64,000 bases of DNA from an uncultured Alphaproteobacteria bacterium. GTDB lineage: Bacteria; Pseudomonadota; Alphaproteobacteria; HIMB59; GCA-002718135. The DNA lies in assembly GCA_902623545.1 (NCBI GenBank), contig CACNUI010000002.1, forward strand, positions 62,001 to 126,000. The letters are read 5' to 3'. Under the pieces are notes generated by a model that ran no database searches, was not told the DNA's origin, and saw only the letters and a program-made list of their open reading frames with translations. A program made the translations under genes and the position numbers. Shown in pieces: positions 54,518-63,142 of the stretch. Positions within the stretch are counted from its first letter, which is position 1. Each line of letters begins with the position of its first letter.

Positions 54518-55375
54518 TTAATTTTCTTTATTTATAAAATAAGTTGATACGATTACAATTACACCACCAATAAAAGTAATTAAAGTTGGTATTTCATAAA
54601 AAATTATAAATGTTAACAACACACCAAATACAGGAAATAAAGCGTAAAATGGAAATACTCTATTAACAGGATACATCCTATACAAATAAAACATCGACAT
54701 GTGTGCAGCAATTGAGACAAAGATACCTGAATGCAATATTAATAACCATGACTGAAAACTAATATTTTTTATTTCGTTTATTGTTTGTCCTTCAAATATT
54801 GATGATGAAATAATTAGTAATACAAATCCAACTAGTCCCATTACTGCATTTGTGAGAGTAACTTCTAAATCTTTTAGGTACCTGGAAAATACTTGTGCAC
54901 TAGCATAGAAGAATGCCATTAATGTTATTAAGATTAATGCAAAAATTTCATTTCTTATCAATGGATCAAAGCCTAACAAAATAATGCCAAAAAAAGAAAT
55001 AAATATAAGTACCCATTTTTTAATACTTACTTTCTCTTTTAAAAAAAATGAGCTTAATAATATTGCAAATGGTACAGCCAGTTGAGAACCAATAATTATC
55101 GGAGAAACTATGTTTGCTTCATTTAAAGATAATGTCATAAAAACATTTGCCAAAAAACCCATAGAAATTGAAAAAAAGAGAAGTGGTAACCAGTATTTTT
55201 TTTCAGGAATTCTAAATCGCCAAAAAGGCAAAAGACATATGAAAACCACTAACATTCTTAAACTTCCCATTAATAATGGGGGTACATTTTCATTAAAAAT
55301 AACTTTCTGAACAGGGTAGGCACTTCCAAATAAAAAAGTGATTATTAAAATTAAAAAGTAATGTCTTAAAAGCAT
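54518..55375 (-). CDS. EamA/DMT-family transporter
   Basis: A 285-residue protein with ten predicted membrane helices in two EamA repeats (about 5-130 and 145-280). Typical motifs are FGSAYPVQKVIF, LMGSLRMLVVFICLLPFWRF, IIGSQLAVPFAILLSSFFLKE and the matching second half. It exports or imports small metabolites such as amino acids; the substrate is unknown. It converges on the SDR gene. Confidence 0.88.
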   Translation of the reverse strand: MLLRHYFLILIITFLFGSAYPVQKVIFNENVPPLLMGSLRMLVVFICLLPFWRFRIPEKKYWLPLLFFSISMGFLANVFMTLSLNEANIVSPIIIGSQLAVPFAILLSSFFLKEKVSIKKWVLIFISFFGIILLGFDPLIRNEIFALILITLMAFFYASAQVFSRYLKDLEVTLTNAVMGLVGFVLLIISSSIFEGQTINEIKNISFQSWLLILHSGIFVSIAAHMSMFYLYRMYPVNRVFPFYALFPVFGVLLTFIIFYEIPTLITFIGGVIVIVSTYFINKEN

Positions 55376-55398
55376 TCGAGCTAAAATTTATTTTCTAA

Positions 55399-56298
55399 TT
55401 AGTTATTTGCAGCAACTACAGCTGCCATAATTGACGCAAGTTTTGAATTTTTACTATCTGCTCTGCTAGGGACTACAACAGGTACTTTACCACCAATTAC
55501 TATTCCTGCTGCACAAGCATTCATAAAATAAACCATTATTTTGGACAAAGAATTTCCAGTTTCTAAATTAGGTACTAATAATACATCAGCATCACCAGCA
55601 ACATCATTATTTATTCCTTTTATTTTAGCTGCTTCCTTAGAAACAGTATTATCAAAAGCAAGCGGTCCCTGAACAAAAGCATTAATTTTTTCTTCTAACG
55701 CAAGTTCCATAACTTTTTTGGCATCAACTGAACTTGGCATACTGTCAATTGGATCTTCTGTACCTGATAAAATTGCAACTTTTGGTTTAGTAATATTTAA
55801 TTTATTACAAAATTGAACAGCATTTTTAAGAATTTGTAATTTTATATCAACTCTTGGTAAAACATTTAAGGCGCCATCAGTAATAAAAAGTGGTTTTTTA
55901 AGCTGCGGTGTAGTCATATGCCAAATATGACTTAATCTTCTGCCATCAAGTAAATTAAATTCTTTTTTTAAATAAGAGCGCATTAAAATATCAGTATGAA
56001 GATTCCCTTTAATTATGATTTTACTTTTATTTTCATTAGAAATTTGACAAGCAATTGATGCACTATCCTCTTCATCTTTAGCCTCTACAATATTAAAATT
56101 AGAAATATCCAAACTTAATTTTTTCGCTGTTTCAGCAATTAAACTTTTATTTCCAATTAAAGTTGGATCGATGAGATTCATATTCTTACCTTCAATTACA
56201 GCTGATAATATGCTTTCTTGATTGGGGCACACAACTGCTGCTGGTATGTTAGGAGTCTCCAAAGCTTTACTTTTAAGATCTTCTGGTAATGTGCTCAT
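55399..56298 (-). CDS. phosphate acetyltransferase (PTA/PTB family)
   Basis: From the ATG at 56298 the protein is 299 residues and begins MSTLPEDLKSKAL; a longer frame depends on a TTG at 56355 inside the inverted repeat and seems unlikely. The PTA/PTB fold is seen in NLHTDILMRSYLKKE, HIWHMTTPQ, FITDGALNVLP, GPLAFDNTVSKEAA and ADVLLVPNLETGNSL. It turns acetyl phosphate into acetyl-CoA, the step after Xsc. It diverges from an aminotransferase-alanine dehydrogenase operon, fitting a taurine-type pathway. Confidence 0.82.
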   Translation of the reverse strand: MSTLPEDLKSKALETPNIPAAVVCPNQESILSAVIEGKNMNLIDPTLIGNKSLIAETAKKLSLDISNFNIVEAKDEEDSASIACQISNENKSKIIIKGNLHTDILMRSYLKKEFNLLDGRRLSHIWHMTTPQLKKPLFITDGALNVLPRVDIKLQILKNAVQFCNKLNITKPKVAILSGTEDPIDSMPSSVDAKKVMELALEEKINAFVQGPLAFDNTVSKEAAKIKGINNDVAGDADVLLVPNLETGNSLSKIMVYFMNACAAGIVIGGKVPVVVPSRADSKNSKLASIMAAVVAANN

Positions 56299-56352
56299 AT
56301 TTGGTATTCTCTCTATACCACTGCTACATTTTTTCCTATGATATTTCTCTTT

Positions 56353-56372
56353 CAAAGAAGGAATATTCTTTG
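56353..56372. promoter_or_regulatory. inverted repeat CAAAGAA-N6-TTCTTTG between pta and aminotransferase genes
   Basis: CAAAGAAGGAATATTCTTTG is a perfect 7+7 inverted repeat in the 117-base divergent gap. Position suits a regulator binding both promoters. Its arms differ from the LacI-cluster palindrome, so a different regulator is likely. Confidence 0.55.
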
Positions 56373-56415
56373 AATTAGCTAAATTTTCATATACTCAATT
56401 GAAAAAAAGGAAAAA

Positions 56416-57756
56416 ATGGACTTAGAAAAAAGAACCGAAATACCTAACTCTCTTGAAGAACATTGGATGCCATTTACTTCTAATAGAGACTATAAAAATA
56501 GTCCAAGATTAATGGTTAAGGCTGAAGGAGTTTATTATACAGATCATTATGGAAATAAGCTAATCGATGCTAGCTCAGGTTTATTTTGTAGTCCAGCCGG
56601 TCATTCACGACCAGAGATTCGTGAAGCAGTTTCAAACCAGTTAGAACAATTAGACTATGTTCAGCCTTTCCAGCAAGGTTTTGGAGGCTCATTCGATTTG
56701 GCAAGAAAGGTTTCAAAACATACTCCAGAGGATTTAAATAAAATATTTTTTACAATCTGCGGCTCATCAGCAGTTGAAACTGCAATAAAAACAGCCATTG
56801 CATATTTTAAAGCAAAAGGTGAAGGTCATAGATCTCATATTGTTGGTAGAGAACGTGGTTATCACGGTATGAACATTGGTGGAATTTCTGTTGGAGGTAT
56901 GATTGCAAATAGAAAAACATTTTCAAATATTTTGATGCCTAATGTACATCATTTAAGACATACTCATTTACCAGAAAATCTTTTTGTAAAAGGTGAACCA
57001 GAAACTGGAGCTGACCTTGCAGATGATTTAGAAAGAATAGCTGGTAATATAGGCGCAGAAAATATAGCTGCATGTATTGTTGAACCTGTAGCAGGCTCAA
57101 CAGGTACTCTTGTACCACCAAAAGGATATTTAAAACGTTTAAGAGAAATATGCAATAAACACGGTATACTTTTAATCTTTGACGAAGTCATAACTGGTTG
57201 GGGTAGAATGGGAGCACCATTTGGAGCTCAAGCGTTTGATGTTTGTCCTGATATAATGACAATGGCTAAAGCAATAACCAATGGAGTTGTGCCATTAGGA
57301 GCTGTTGCATCTAGAGATCATATATATGACACTATTGTTGACGCATCTCCAACAGGTGCAATAGAATTTTTCCATGGTTATACTTACTCTGCAATTCCTG
57401 TTTCAATGGCTGCAGGTCTTGCAATGCAGGATATTATTGAAAAAGAAAATCTTTTTGAAAGAGCAAAAGATATGTCGCCTTATTTTCTAGATGGTTTATT
57501 TTCTCTAAAAGACCTTGATATAATTACTGATATCAGAGGTTATGGAATGATGGGTGGAATTGATATTAAGATGGATGAACGATTAGGTAAGGCTGGTTAT
57601 GCATGTTTTAAAAAATTATTCGAAGCCGGTTTAAGTCTTAAAGCAACAGGAGATTGTTTGATTGTTGCTCCTCCATTTATTTGTGAAAAAAAACATGTAG
57701 ACGAGATTATAGAAAAATTAAGAACAGGTATCTCAAATTATATGCATAATAGATAA
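56416..57756 (+). CDS. omega-amino acid:pyruvate aminotransferase (class III)
   Basis: A 446-residue PLP enzyme. Segments HWMPFTSNRDYKNSPRLMV, IDASSGLFCSPAGHSRPEI, GRERGYHGMNIGGISVGGM, the PLP site IFDEVITGWGRMGAPFGAQ with Lys in MAKAITNGVVPLGAV, and IEFFHGYTYSAIPVSMAAG match the beta-alanine/omega-amino acid:pyruvate group. Taurine and hypotaurine aminotransferases also belong to class III. It overlaps ald by one base; Ald would regenerate pyruvate. With Pta divergent and Xsc in the genome, taurine or hypotaurine is a plausible amino donor; beta-alanine is an alternative. Confidence 0.85.
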   Translation: MDLEKRTEIPNSLEEHWMPFTSNRDYKNSPRLMVKAEGVYYTDHYGNKLIDASSGLFCSPAGHSRPEIREAVSNQLEQLDYVQPFQQGFGGSFDLARKVSKHTPEDLNKIFFTICGSSAVETAIKTAIAYFKAKGEGHRSHIVGRERGYHGMNIGGISVGGMIANRKTFSNILMPNVHHLRHTHLPENLFVKGEPETGADLADDLERIAGNIGAENIAACIVEPVAGSTGTLVPPKGYLKRLREICNKHGILLIFDEVITGWGRMGAPFGAQAFDVCPDIMTMAKAITNGVVPLGAVASRDHIYDTIVDASPTGAIEFFHGYTYSAIPVSMAAGLAMQDIIEKENLFERAKDMSPYFLDGLFSLKDLDIITDIRGYGMMGGIDIKMDERLGKAGYACFKKLFEAGLSLKATGDCLIVAPPFICEKKHVDEIIEKLRTGISNYMHNR

Positions 57757-58871
57757 TGAAAGTTGGAGTACCCTCTGAAATTAAAGCTCAAGAATCAAGA
57801 GTCGGCCTTACACCGCAAAGTGTAAAAGAATTAGCTAAAGAAAACCATACTGTTTTAATTCAAAAAAATGCGGGAATTGGTGCTGGTTTTTCAAATAGTG
57901 ATTATGAAAATTCTGGAGCAAAAATCGTTAATTCAGCAGAGGATATATTTAACGACTCTGAAATGATTATCAAGGTTAAGGAACCTCAGATGAATGAAGT
58001 AGAAATGTTAAAAGAAAATCAAATTCTATTTACTTATTTACATCTTTCAGCTGCTCCCCAGTTAACAAAAGGTCTAATAGACTCAAAATCAATTTGTATT
58101 GCTTATGAAACAGTAACTGATCAAAACAATAAACTACCATTGTTAGCTCCCATGAGCGCAGTTGCTGGAAGGATGTCAATTCAAGCTGGAGCTTATTCAC
58201 TTGAAAAGCACAAAGGAGGCAGTGGCTTACTATTAGGTGGTGCCCCAGGTGTTTTACCTGGTAAAGTTCTGATTTTAGGAGGTGGTGTTGTTGGTGAAAA
58301 CGCTGCAATCATTGCAACAGGAATGCAAGCAAAAGTATTCATCACTGACAAATCAGAGCAAAGGTTAGAAGAATTAAAAGAAAAATTTGGAGATAAAATT
58401 GAACCTTTGCATAGTGATAAAATCAATATTCAAGATTATATTTCTGAATGTGATTTATTAATTGGTGGAGTTTTGGTGCCTGGTTCCAATGCTCCAAAAA
58501 TAATTACAAAAGAAATGATTAAAAAAATGAAGAGTGGATCAGTAATTGTAGATGTTGCAATAGATCAAGGAGGCTGCGTGGAAACAAGCAAACCAACAAC
58601 TCATGCAAATCCAACGTATATAGTTGATGACATTGTTCATTATTGTGTAGCAAATATGCCAGGGGGTGTGCCAAGAACCTCAACTCTTGCTTTAAATACT
58701 GTTACATTACCTTTTATTCAAAATTTAGCTGCAAATGGTTTTAATAATGCACTAAAAAATAATAAAAACTTTATGGATGGTCTAAATATTTATAAAGGCT
58801 CTGTGACTTATAAAGCTATTGCTGATGATTTAAGCTATGAATATATAGATCCTGACACTTTAGTTCACTAG
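57756..58871 (+). CDS. ald: alanine dehydrogenase
   Basis: A 371-residue NAD-dependent enzyme turning L-alanine into pyruvate and ammonium. It starts MKVGVPSEIKAQESRVGLTP, with the active-site Lys/Glu in IKVKEPQ, the NAD-binding LGGGVVGENAAIIATGM and VDVAIDQGGCVETSKPTTH plus CVANMPGGVPRTST. The first base of its ATG is the last base of the aminotransferase stop. The pairing means pyruvate used in transamination can be recycled with release of ammonium. Confidence 0.96.
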   Translation: MKVGVPSEIKAQESRVGLTPQSVKELAKENHTVLIQKNAGIGAGFSNSDYENSGAKIVNSAEDIFNDSEMIIKVKEPQMNEVEMLKENQILFTYLHLSAAPQLTKGLIDSKSICIAYETVTDQNNKLPLLAPMSAVAGRMSIQAGAYSLEKHKGGSGLLLGGAPGVLPGKVLILGGGVVGENAAIIATGMQAKVFITDKSEQRLEELKEKFGDKIEPLHSDKINIQDYISECDLLIGGVLVPGSNAPKIITKEMIKKMKSGSVIVDVAIDQGGCVETSKPTTHANPTYIVDDIVHYCVANMPGGVPRTSTLALNTVTLPFIQNLAANGFNNALKNNKNFMDGLNIYKGSVTYKAIADDLSYEYIDPDTLVH

Positions 58872-59917
58872 AAACTTTTAGCAGCATCTACCATAATTTT
58901 TAATTTAGTTTTTGCTAAATTTCTTGATAAATGTCCTAGTCCACAATCGGGTGCTACTATAAGCTGTTCCTTGTCTATAAAGTGTAATGCCTCTCTTATT
59001 CTTTCAATGATTTCTTCTTTAGTTTCTATTTCTGAGCTTGCAATTTTTATTAATCCAAAAATAATTTTTGTATTTTTAAAATTTTTTAAAAACTTAAGAT
59101 CATTATATCTGTGAGCATCTTCGATCGAAACTGTATCTATGATAGAGCTATCTAAATCCTCACTAATTTTTCTATACGAATCTAAAGGAGCTTTTGGATA
59201 ATCAATTGCATCTAATTTATCGGGATATCCGCAGCAAATATGTGTAATTTTTTCTACACTGTCATCATTTATATCTTTAAAACATCTCTCTAAATTTTTA
59301 ATACCAAATTTTAATGCATTTTCCGGTTTTCTTGCAAACAACGGTTCGTCCACTTGTATATACTTACATCCGACATTAACTAATCTTTTAATCTCAACAT
59401 TTATTGCATCTGCTAAATCTTCTCCCATCTTTTCATCAGATTTATAGTAAGTGTTAGCGATAGTATCTGTTATGGTCATTGGGCCCGGAATTGTAATTTT
59501 TAGAGGTTTTGAAGTAAGTTTTTGATTACTATTCCATTCATCAACTAAAAAAGGTTCTGTAGCTTTGACCTTTCCTGTTATTGTTGGAAGCCAACATTTG
59601 TAATTACCTGTTCTTGCTACTTTTTCAGAGAGTGTATCAAAATCAATACCCTCAAGATATCTACAATGATAATGTATATAATTTTCTCTTCTAACTTCGC
59701 CATCAGTTAAAATATCTACTCCGCACTCTTCTTGATCTTTAATTATTTCTCTTGTTGCCTTTTGAAATAGTTCTTCAGCTTTACTACCCATTTCTTTGAT
59801 TTCATTATTATAGAATTTTGTTGGATGCTCCGTATCCGTTCCACCTGCTGCATTAAACCAATCAGTAATTTTTATGTAATTAGGTTTAGGATAGGCACCT
59901 ATTACTGTAGTAAACAT
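58868..59917 (-). CDS. second MetE-core zinc enzyme
   Basis: A 349-residue MetE C-terminal-domain homologue with the zinc ligands His226 and Cys228 (THICCGYPD), Glu266 (SIEDAHR) and Cys325 (APDCGLGHL). The start TTVIGAYPKPNYIKITDWF is of the stand-alone type. It is clearly distinct from the enzyme at 44909. It converges on ald with a 4-base overlap and diverges from the PHP gene. It may be a true corrinoid-independent methyltransferase (MetE/MesB type) or a C-S bond enzyme. Confidence 0.82.
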   Translation of the reverse strand: MFTTVIGAYPKPNYIKITDWFNAAGGTDTEHPTKFYNNEIKEMGSKAEELFQKATREIIKDQEECGVDILTDGEVRRENYIHYHCRYLEGIDFDTLSEKVARTGNYKCWLPTITGKVKATEPFLVDEWNSNQKLTSKPLKITIPGPMTITDTIANTYYKSDEKMGEDLADAINVEIKRLVNVGCKYIQVDEPLFARKPENALKFGIKNLERCFKDINDDSVEKITHICCGYPDKLDAIDYPKAPLDSYRKISEDLDSSIIDTVSIEDAHRYNDLKFLKNFKNTKIIFGLIKIASSEIETKEEIIERIREALHFIDKEQLIVAPDCGLGHLSRNLAKTKLKIMVDAAKSF

Positions 59918-59937
59918 AAATCTATTTATATAGATTT
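59918..59937. promoter_or_regulatory. inverted repeat AAATCTA-N6-TAGATTT before the MetE-core gene
   Basis: AAATCTATTTATATAGATTT is a perfect 7+7 inverted repeat touching the start codon of the minus-strand MetE-core gene and within the 60-base gap to the PHP gene. It could be an operator or an RNA hairpin over the ribosome-binding site. Confidence 0.45.
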
Positions 59938-59977
59938 TATATAAATAAAATATAAAATATGATTATAATTATATCCT

Positions 59978-60886
59978 ATGGATTTATTACCTCCAAAAAA
60001 TTCAACTAATTATTATAAAGGGAACCTACATGGACACTCTAATCATTCTGATGGAGCATTAAAACCAAAAGAAGTTGTTAATGAATACAAAAAATTAGGA
60101 TATGACTTCACATGTCTTTCTGAACATCTGTGGAAAAAAGAAAAGTTTGCAAACGAAGTAGTATTAGATACAACTAATTTAAATGATGATAATTTTATTG
60201 TCATTCCATCTGCTGAACTTCATTGTAAAGGAAAAAAATATATCAAAAATGAGCTTTGGCACATTGTCGCCAATGGATTACCACTAGATTTTAAGTGTGC
60301 TGATGATCATGAAACAGCACCAGAAATAATTAAAAGAGCATTAGATGCAGGTGCATTTGTAACAATTGCTCATCCAGAATGGTATACTTTAACATTTGAT
60401 GAATGTATGTCTGTAAGTCATGCCCATGGAGTAGAAATTTATAACCACTCATGTCACATAGAAGCAGCAAGAGGTTTTGGTACAGCAACTGTAGATTATT
60501 TATTGCAAGAAAATAAAAAAATTTTTTTAACTGCTACTGATGATTCACATTTTAGAATGCCTGATGCTGGAGGAGGCTGGGTAATGGTCGCTTCAAATAA
60601 TTTGAATGAACAATCTATTTTAGATTCCTTGAAGATGGGTAAATATTATTCTTCAACTGGGGTTGAGATTTTAAAATTTGAAATCCGAAATAATTTAGTA
60701 AAAGTAATTTCCTCTCCAGCTGAGCATATCACTTTAGTTGGTAAAGGCTCTAAATCCTTAAGTGTAAATGGTAATAACATTACAGAGGCAATTTTTGATC
60801 TGAACATCCTTGATACAAATTGGTTTAGAATTAGTATTATTAATAAATTTGGCGGTTTTGCTTGGTCAAACCCTGTTTGGCTGTAA
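59978..60886 (+). CDS. PHP-domain metal-dependent phosphoesterase
   Basis: A 302-residue protein. The PHP domain is shown by GNLHGHSNHSDGALKPKEVV (HxH and HSD), CLSEHLW, PSAELHC, HIVANG, FVTIAHPEWYT and LTATDDSHF, which provide the expected metal ligands. The C terminus (about 225-300) is a small beta domain. Members hydrolyse phosphate esters or related bonds; the substrate is not known. It is 118 bases before the dipeptide-type binding protein. Confidence 0.85.
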   Translation: MDLLPPKNSTNYYKGNLHGHSNHSDGALKPKEVVNEYKKLGYDFTCLSEHLWKKEKFANEVVLDTTNLNDDNFIVIPSAELHCKGKKYIKNELWHIVANGLPLDFKCADDHETAPEIIKRALDAGAFVTIAHPEWYTLTFDECMSVSHAHGVEIYNHSCHIEAARGFGTATVDYLLQENKKIFLTATDDSHFRMPDAGGGWVMVASNNLNEQSILDSLKMGKYYSSTGVEILKFEIRNNLVKVISSPAEHITLVGKGSKSLSVNGNNITEAIFDLNILDTNWFRISIINKFGGFAWSNPVWL

Positions 60887-60957
60887 AAAGAAATACACAA
60901 TTTTCTTAAAAAAAATGCAATATAATTGTCAAATATTTTTGATAAAAACTCAAAAGT

Positions 60958-60976
60958 GTATACAAAAAAAGTATAC
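60958..60976. promoter_or_regulatory. paired GTATAC palindromes upstream of the family 5 binding protein
   Basis: Two copies of the 6-bp palindrome GTATAC, separated by seven As, end 28 bases before the ATG at 61005. TGTATACA is the form of many GntR/FadR-subfamily operators. No GntR gene is in the window. The remaining gap sequence is AT-rich with an AGGAGA ribosome-binding site at 60993. Confidence 0.45.
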
Positions 60977-61004
60977 GATAAATTTATCTTATAGGAGAAA
61001 ATAT

Positions 61005-63056
61005 ATGTTAAAAAAACTATTTATAGCTTTAGTATTTTCTTTCACAACTTTTGTGTGGAATGGAAGCTCTTTCGCAGGTGGTCATTGTACAGGTTCTACA
61101 ATGAACGATGGTCAAACTGGTGGAAAGTACCCACAGCAATATGAATTATCAGAATATGAAAGTGCAGCCGGATGTACTATGAAGTTTTCTGAAAATCCAA
61201 ACATTGCTAGTATAAATGCTACAATTCAAGGTAACAAGGGTTTACCTGGTGTCGCGGATCGATTACCTGATGAACCTCTAGTCGTTGTTCCTTATGATTC
61301 TATTGGTGAATATGGTGGAACTATTAATTTCCTTTCTAACGCAACAGAAGCTGGTACGTCTGATATGCTTTCAACAAGACACGTTAATTTACTTCGTTTT
61401 GCTGATGACTTATCTACTATAGTTCCAAACGTTGCTAAAGATTTTGAATGGAATTCTGATTTTACAACTTTGACTTTTACACTTAGAAAAGGTCACAAGT
61501 GGTCTAATGGAGAACCATTTGTCGCTAGAGATGTAGAGTTTTGGTATGAGGATTTAATGATGAATCCAAAAATTAGAGAAAAACCATATCCTTATTTATT
61601 AGTTGGTGGTGAACCAATGACAGTTGATGTAATTGATGATCAAACAGTAAGATTCAATTTACCATCACCTTTTCCAGGTTTAACTGCGACTATTGCATGG
61701 TCATACAACCAGTTTTTCATGCCTTCTCATTTCCTAGAACAGTTTCATCCAGAAATTGATTCTAATGCTGATGCAAACGCTCAAGCTCTAGGATTTGCTG
61801 ATGGTTATGATGCGCTTGCTGCATATTATGGAAACTCAGGATGGACGGATACTCCAACTCCGCTTCTTGCTAGACCGGATTTAGTAGCTGGTCTACCATA
61901 TGCTGCATATCCATCTTTGGAAGCATATATGACTATTGAAGATACGACTGAAGGAAGAGTGTATGCTGCTAACCCTTATTTCCACCAAGTTGATACTGCA
62001 GGAAATCAGTTACCATACATTGATTATCAAAATGAAAGATACATCAATGAAAACGAAATAAGATTATTAAAACTCGTTAATGGTGAAGTAGATTATAAAT
62101 CTCAATCAGTTCAACTTGAGTCTGCGCCTCAACTATTAGATGGTGCTGATGCAGGTGGATACAGTTTACAAATCAACCCAGGTTGTGGTGCTGCATTATT
62201 TAGCTTTAATGTAACTCACCCTGATCCTGAAAAACGTAAAGTGTATGGTGATATTCGTTTCCGTCAAGCAATGTCAATTGCAATGAACAGAGATGAAATC
62301 AATGATGTTGCTTATTACGGTTTAGGTAAAGTTGAGCAGTTTGTAGGATTTTCACCTGCACCAGACTTTGTGCCTGAAAGTATTAAAATGCACATGACAC
62401 AATACGATCCAGATGGAGCAAATGCACTTCTTGATGAAGTAGGGTTAAAAGATGTAGATGGTGATGGATTTAGAGAACTTCCAAATGGTGATGCTCTAGC
62501 TATTAACATTGATTATGCTACTCAAGGTATTGGTGGTGTTGAAGTTGAACTTGTTGCAAGATATTTCAATGAGGTAGGAGTTAAAACTACTTTCAAAGAA
62601 GTAACTCCAGATGAATATCGTGGTTCGCAAGCTGCAAATCAATTAGATGTTCATGTATGGGATAAAGGTCAACCACTTGCAATTGTTGCTGGTAACCCAG
62701 AAACTTTTAAACCTCCATTTGGTAATTATTTTAACCATACACAAGGTTTAGATTGGGCAGCATATATTGATAGTAATGGTTCTGAAGGTACTGAACCACC
62801 TCAGTGGGTGTATGACTTAAGTGATGGAATTGATAAATTCCAATCTTATGCTCTTGGTACTGCAGAGTCTAATGAGTGGGGTGAAAAAATTGCTACAATG
62901 TTAACTGAGCAAAGCCTCTTAATAGGTACGGTGAAAGCACCTTTCCCAACTTATCACAGAAATGCTCTTAAAAACTTTACGCAATTTAAAACTACTTCTT
63001 ATGAGTATTATAGAACATACCCATATCTAGCTACTCAATGGTGGTTAGACGAGTAA
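61005..63056 (+). CDS. dipeptide/oligopeptide-type ABC substrate-binding protein (family 5)
   Basis: A 683-residue periplasmic protein. I chose the ATG at 61005 because AGGAGA precedes it and a signal peptide follows (about 1-25, ending SFA); frame extensions to 60810 would overlap the PHP gene. Family 5 features are FTLRKGHKWSNGEPFVARDVEFWYEDL, FNLPSPFPGL, and FRQAMSIAMNRDEIND. It is longer than typical DppA (about 530). The ligand is unknown. A hairpin terminator follows, then a DppB-like permease. Confidence 0.92.
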   Translation: MLKKLFIALVFSFTTFVWNGSSFAGGHCTGSTMNDGQTGGKYPQQYELSEYESAAGCTMKFSENPNIASINATIQGNKGLPGVADRLPDEPLVVVPYDSIGEYGGTINFLSNATEAGTSDMLSTRHVNLLRFADDLSTIVPNVAKDFEWNSDFTTLTFTLRKGHKWSNGEPFVARDVEFWYEDLMMNPKIREKPYPYLLVGGEPMTVDVIDDQTVRFNLPSPFPGLTATIAWSYNQFFMPSHFLEQFHPEIDSNADANAQALGFADGYDALAAYYGNSGWTDTPTPLLARPDLVAGLPYAAYPSLEAYMTIEDTTEGRVYAANPYFHQVDTAGNQLPYIDYQNERYINENEIRLLKLVNGEVDYKSQSVQLESAPQLLDGADAGGYSLQINPGCGAALFSFNVTHPDPEKRKVYGDIRFRQAMSIAMNRDEINDVAYYGLGKVEQFVGFSPAPDFVPESIKMHMTQYDPDGANALLDEVGLKDVDGDGFRELPNGDALAINIDYATQGIGGVEVELVARYFNEVGVKTTFKEVTPDEYRGSQAANQLDVHVWDKGQPLAIVAGNPETFKPPFGNYFNHTQGLDWAAYIDSNGSEGTEPPQWVYDLSDGIDKFQSYALGTAESNEWGEKIATMLTEQSLLIGTVKAPFPTYHRNALKNFTQFKTTSYEYYRTYPYLATQWWLDE

Positions 63057-63077
63057 TTTAAATAAATAAATTATACA

Positions 63078-63112
63078 AAAAGCGGCAATTATTTATTGCC
63101 GCTTTTCTTTTT
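63078..63112 (+). terminator. intrinsic terminator after the family 5 binding protein
   Basis: AAAAGCGGCAAT-type stem: 63078-63089 pairs perfectly with 63095-63106 (12 bp, core AGCGGCAAT/ATTGCCGCT), loop TATTT, followed by CTTTTTT. It separates the binding protein from the permease gene, as at 51090. Confidence 0.9.
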
Positions 63113-63142
63113 TCAATTATTCTCAATTTCTAATTATTGGAT

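Noticed and set aside
56299-56355. 19-residue extension of the phosphotransacetylase from a TTG codon
   Set aside because: The lead is Lys/Cys-rich, starts in the divergent operator repeat and is unlike family starts; ATG at 56298 fits better.
40415-60900. Horizontally acquired island with integrase or attachment sites
   Set aside because: No integrase, tRNA, direct repeats or base-composition break was seen; codon use looks like the flanks.
60810-61004. N-terminal extension of the family 5 binding protein
   Set aside because: It overlaps the PHP gene and would bury the signal peptide; AGGAGA marks 61005 as the start.
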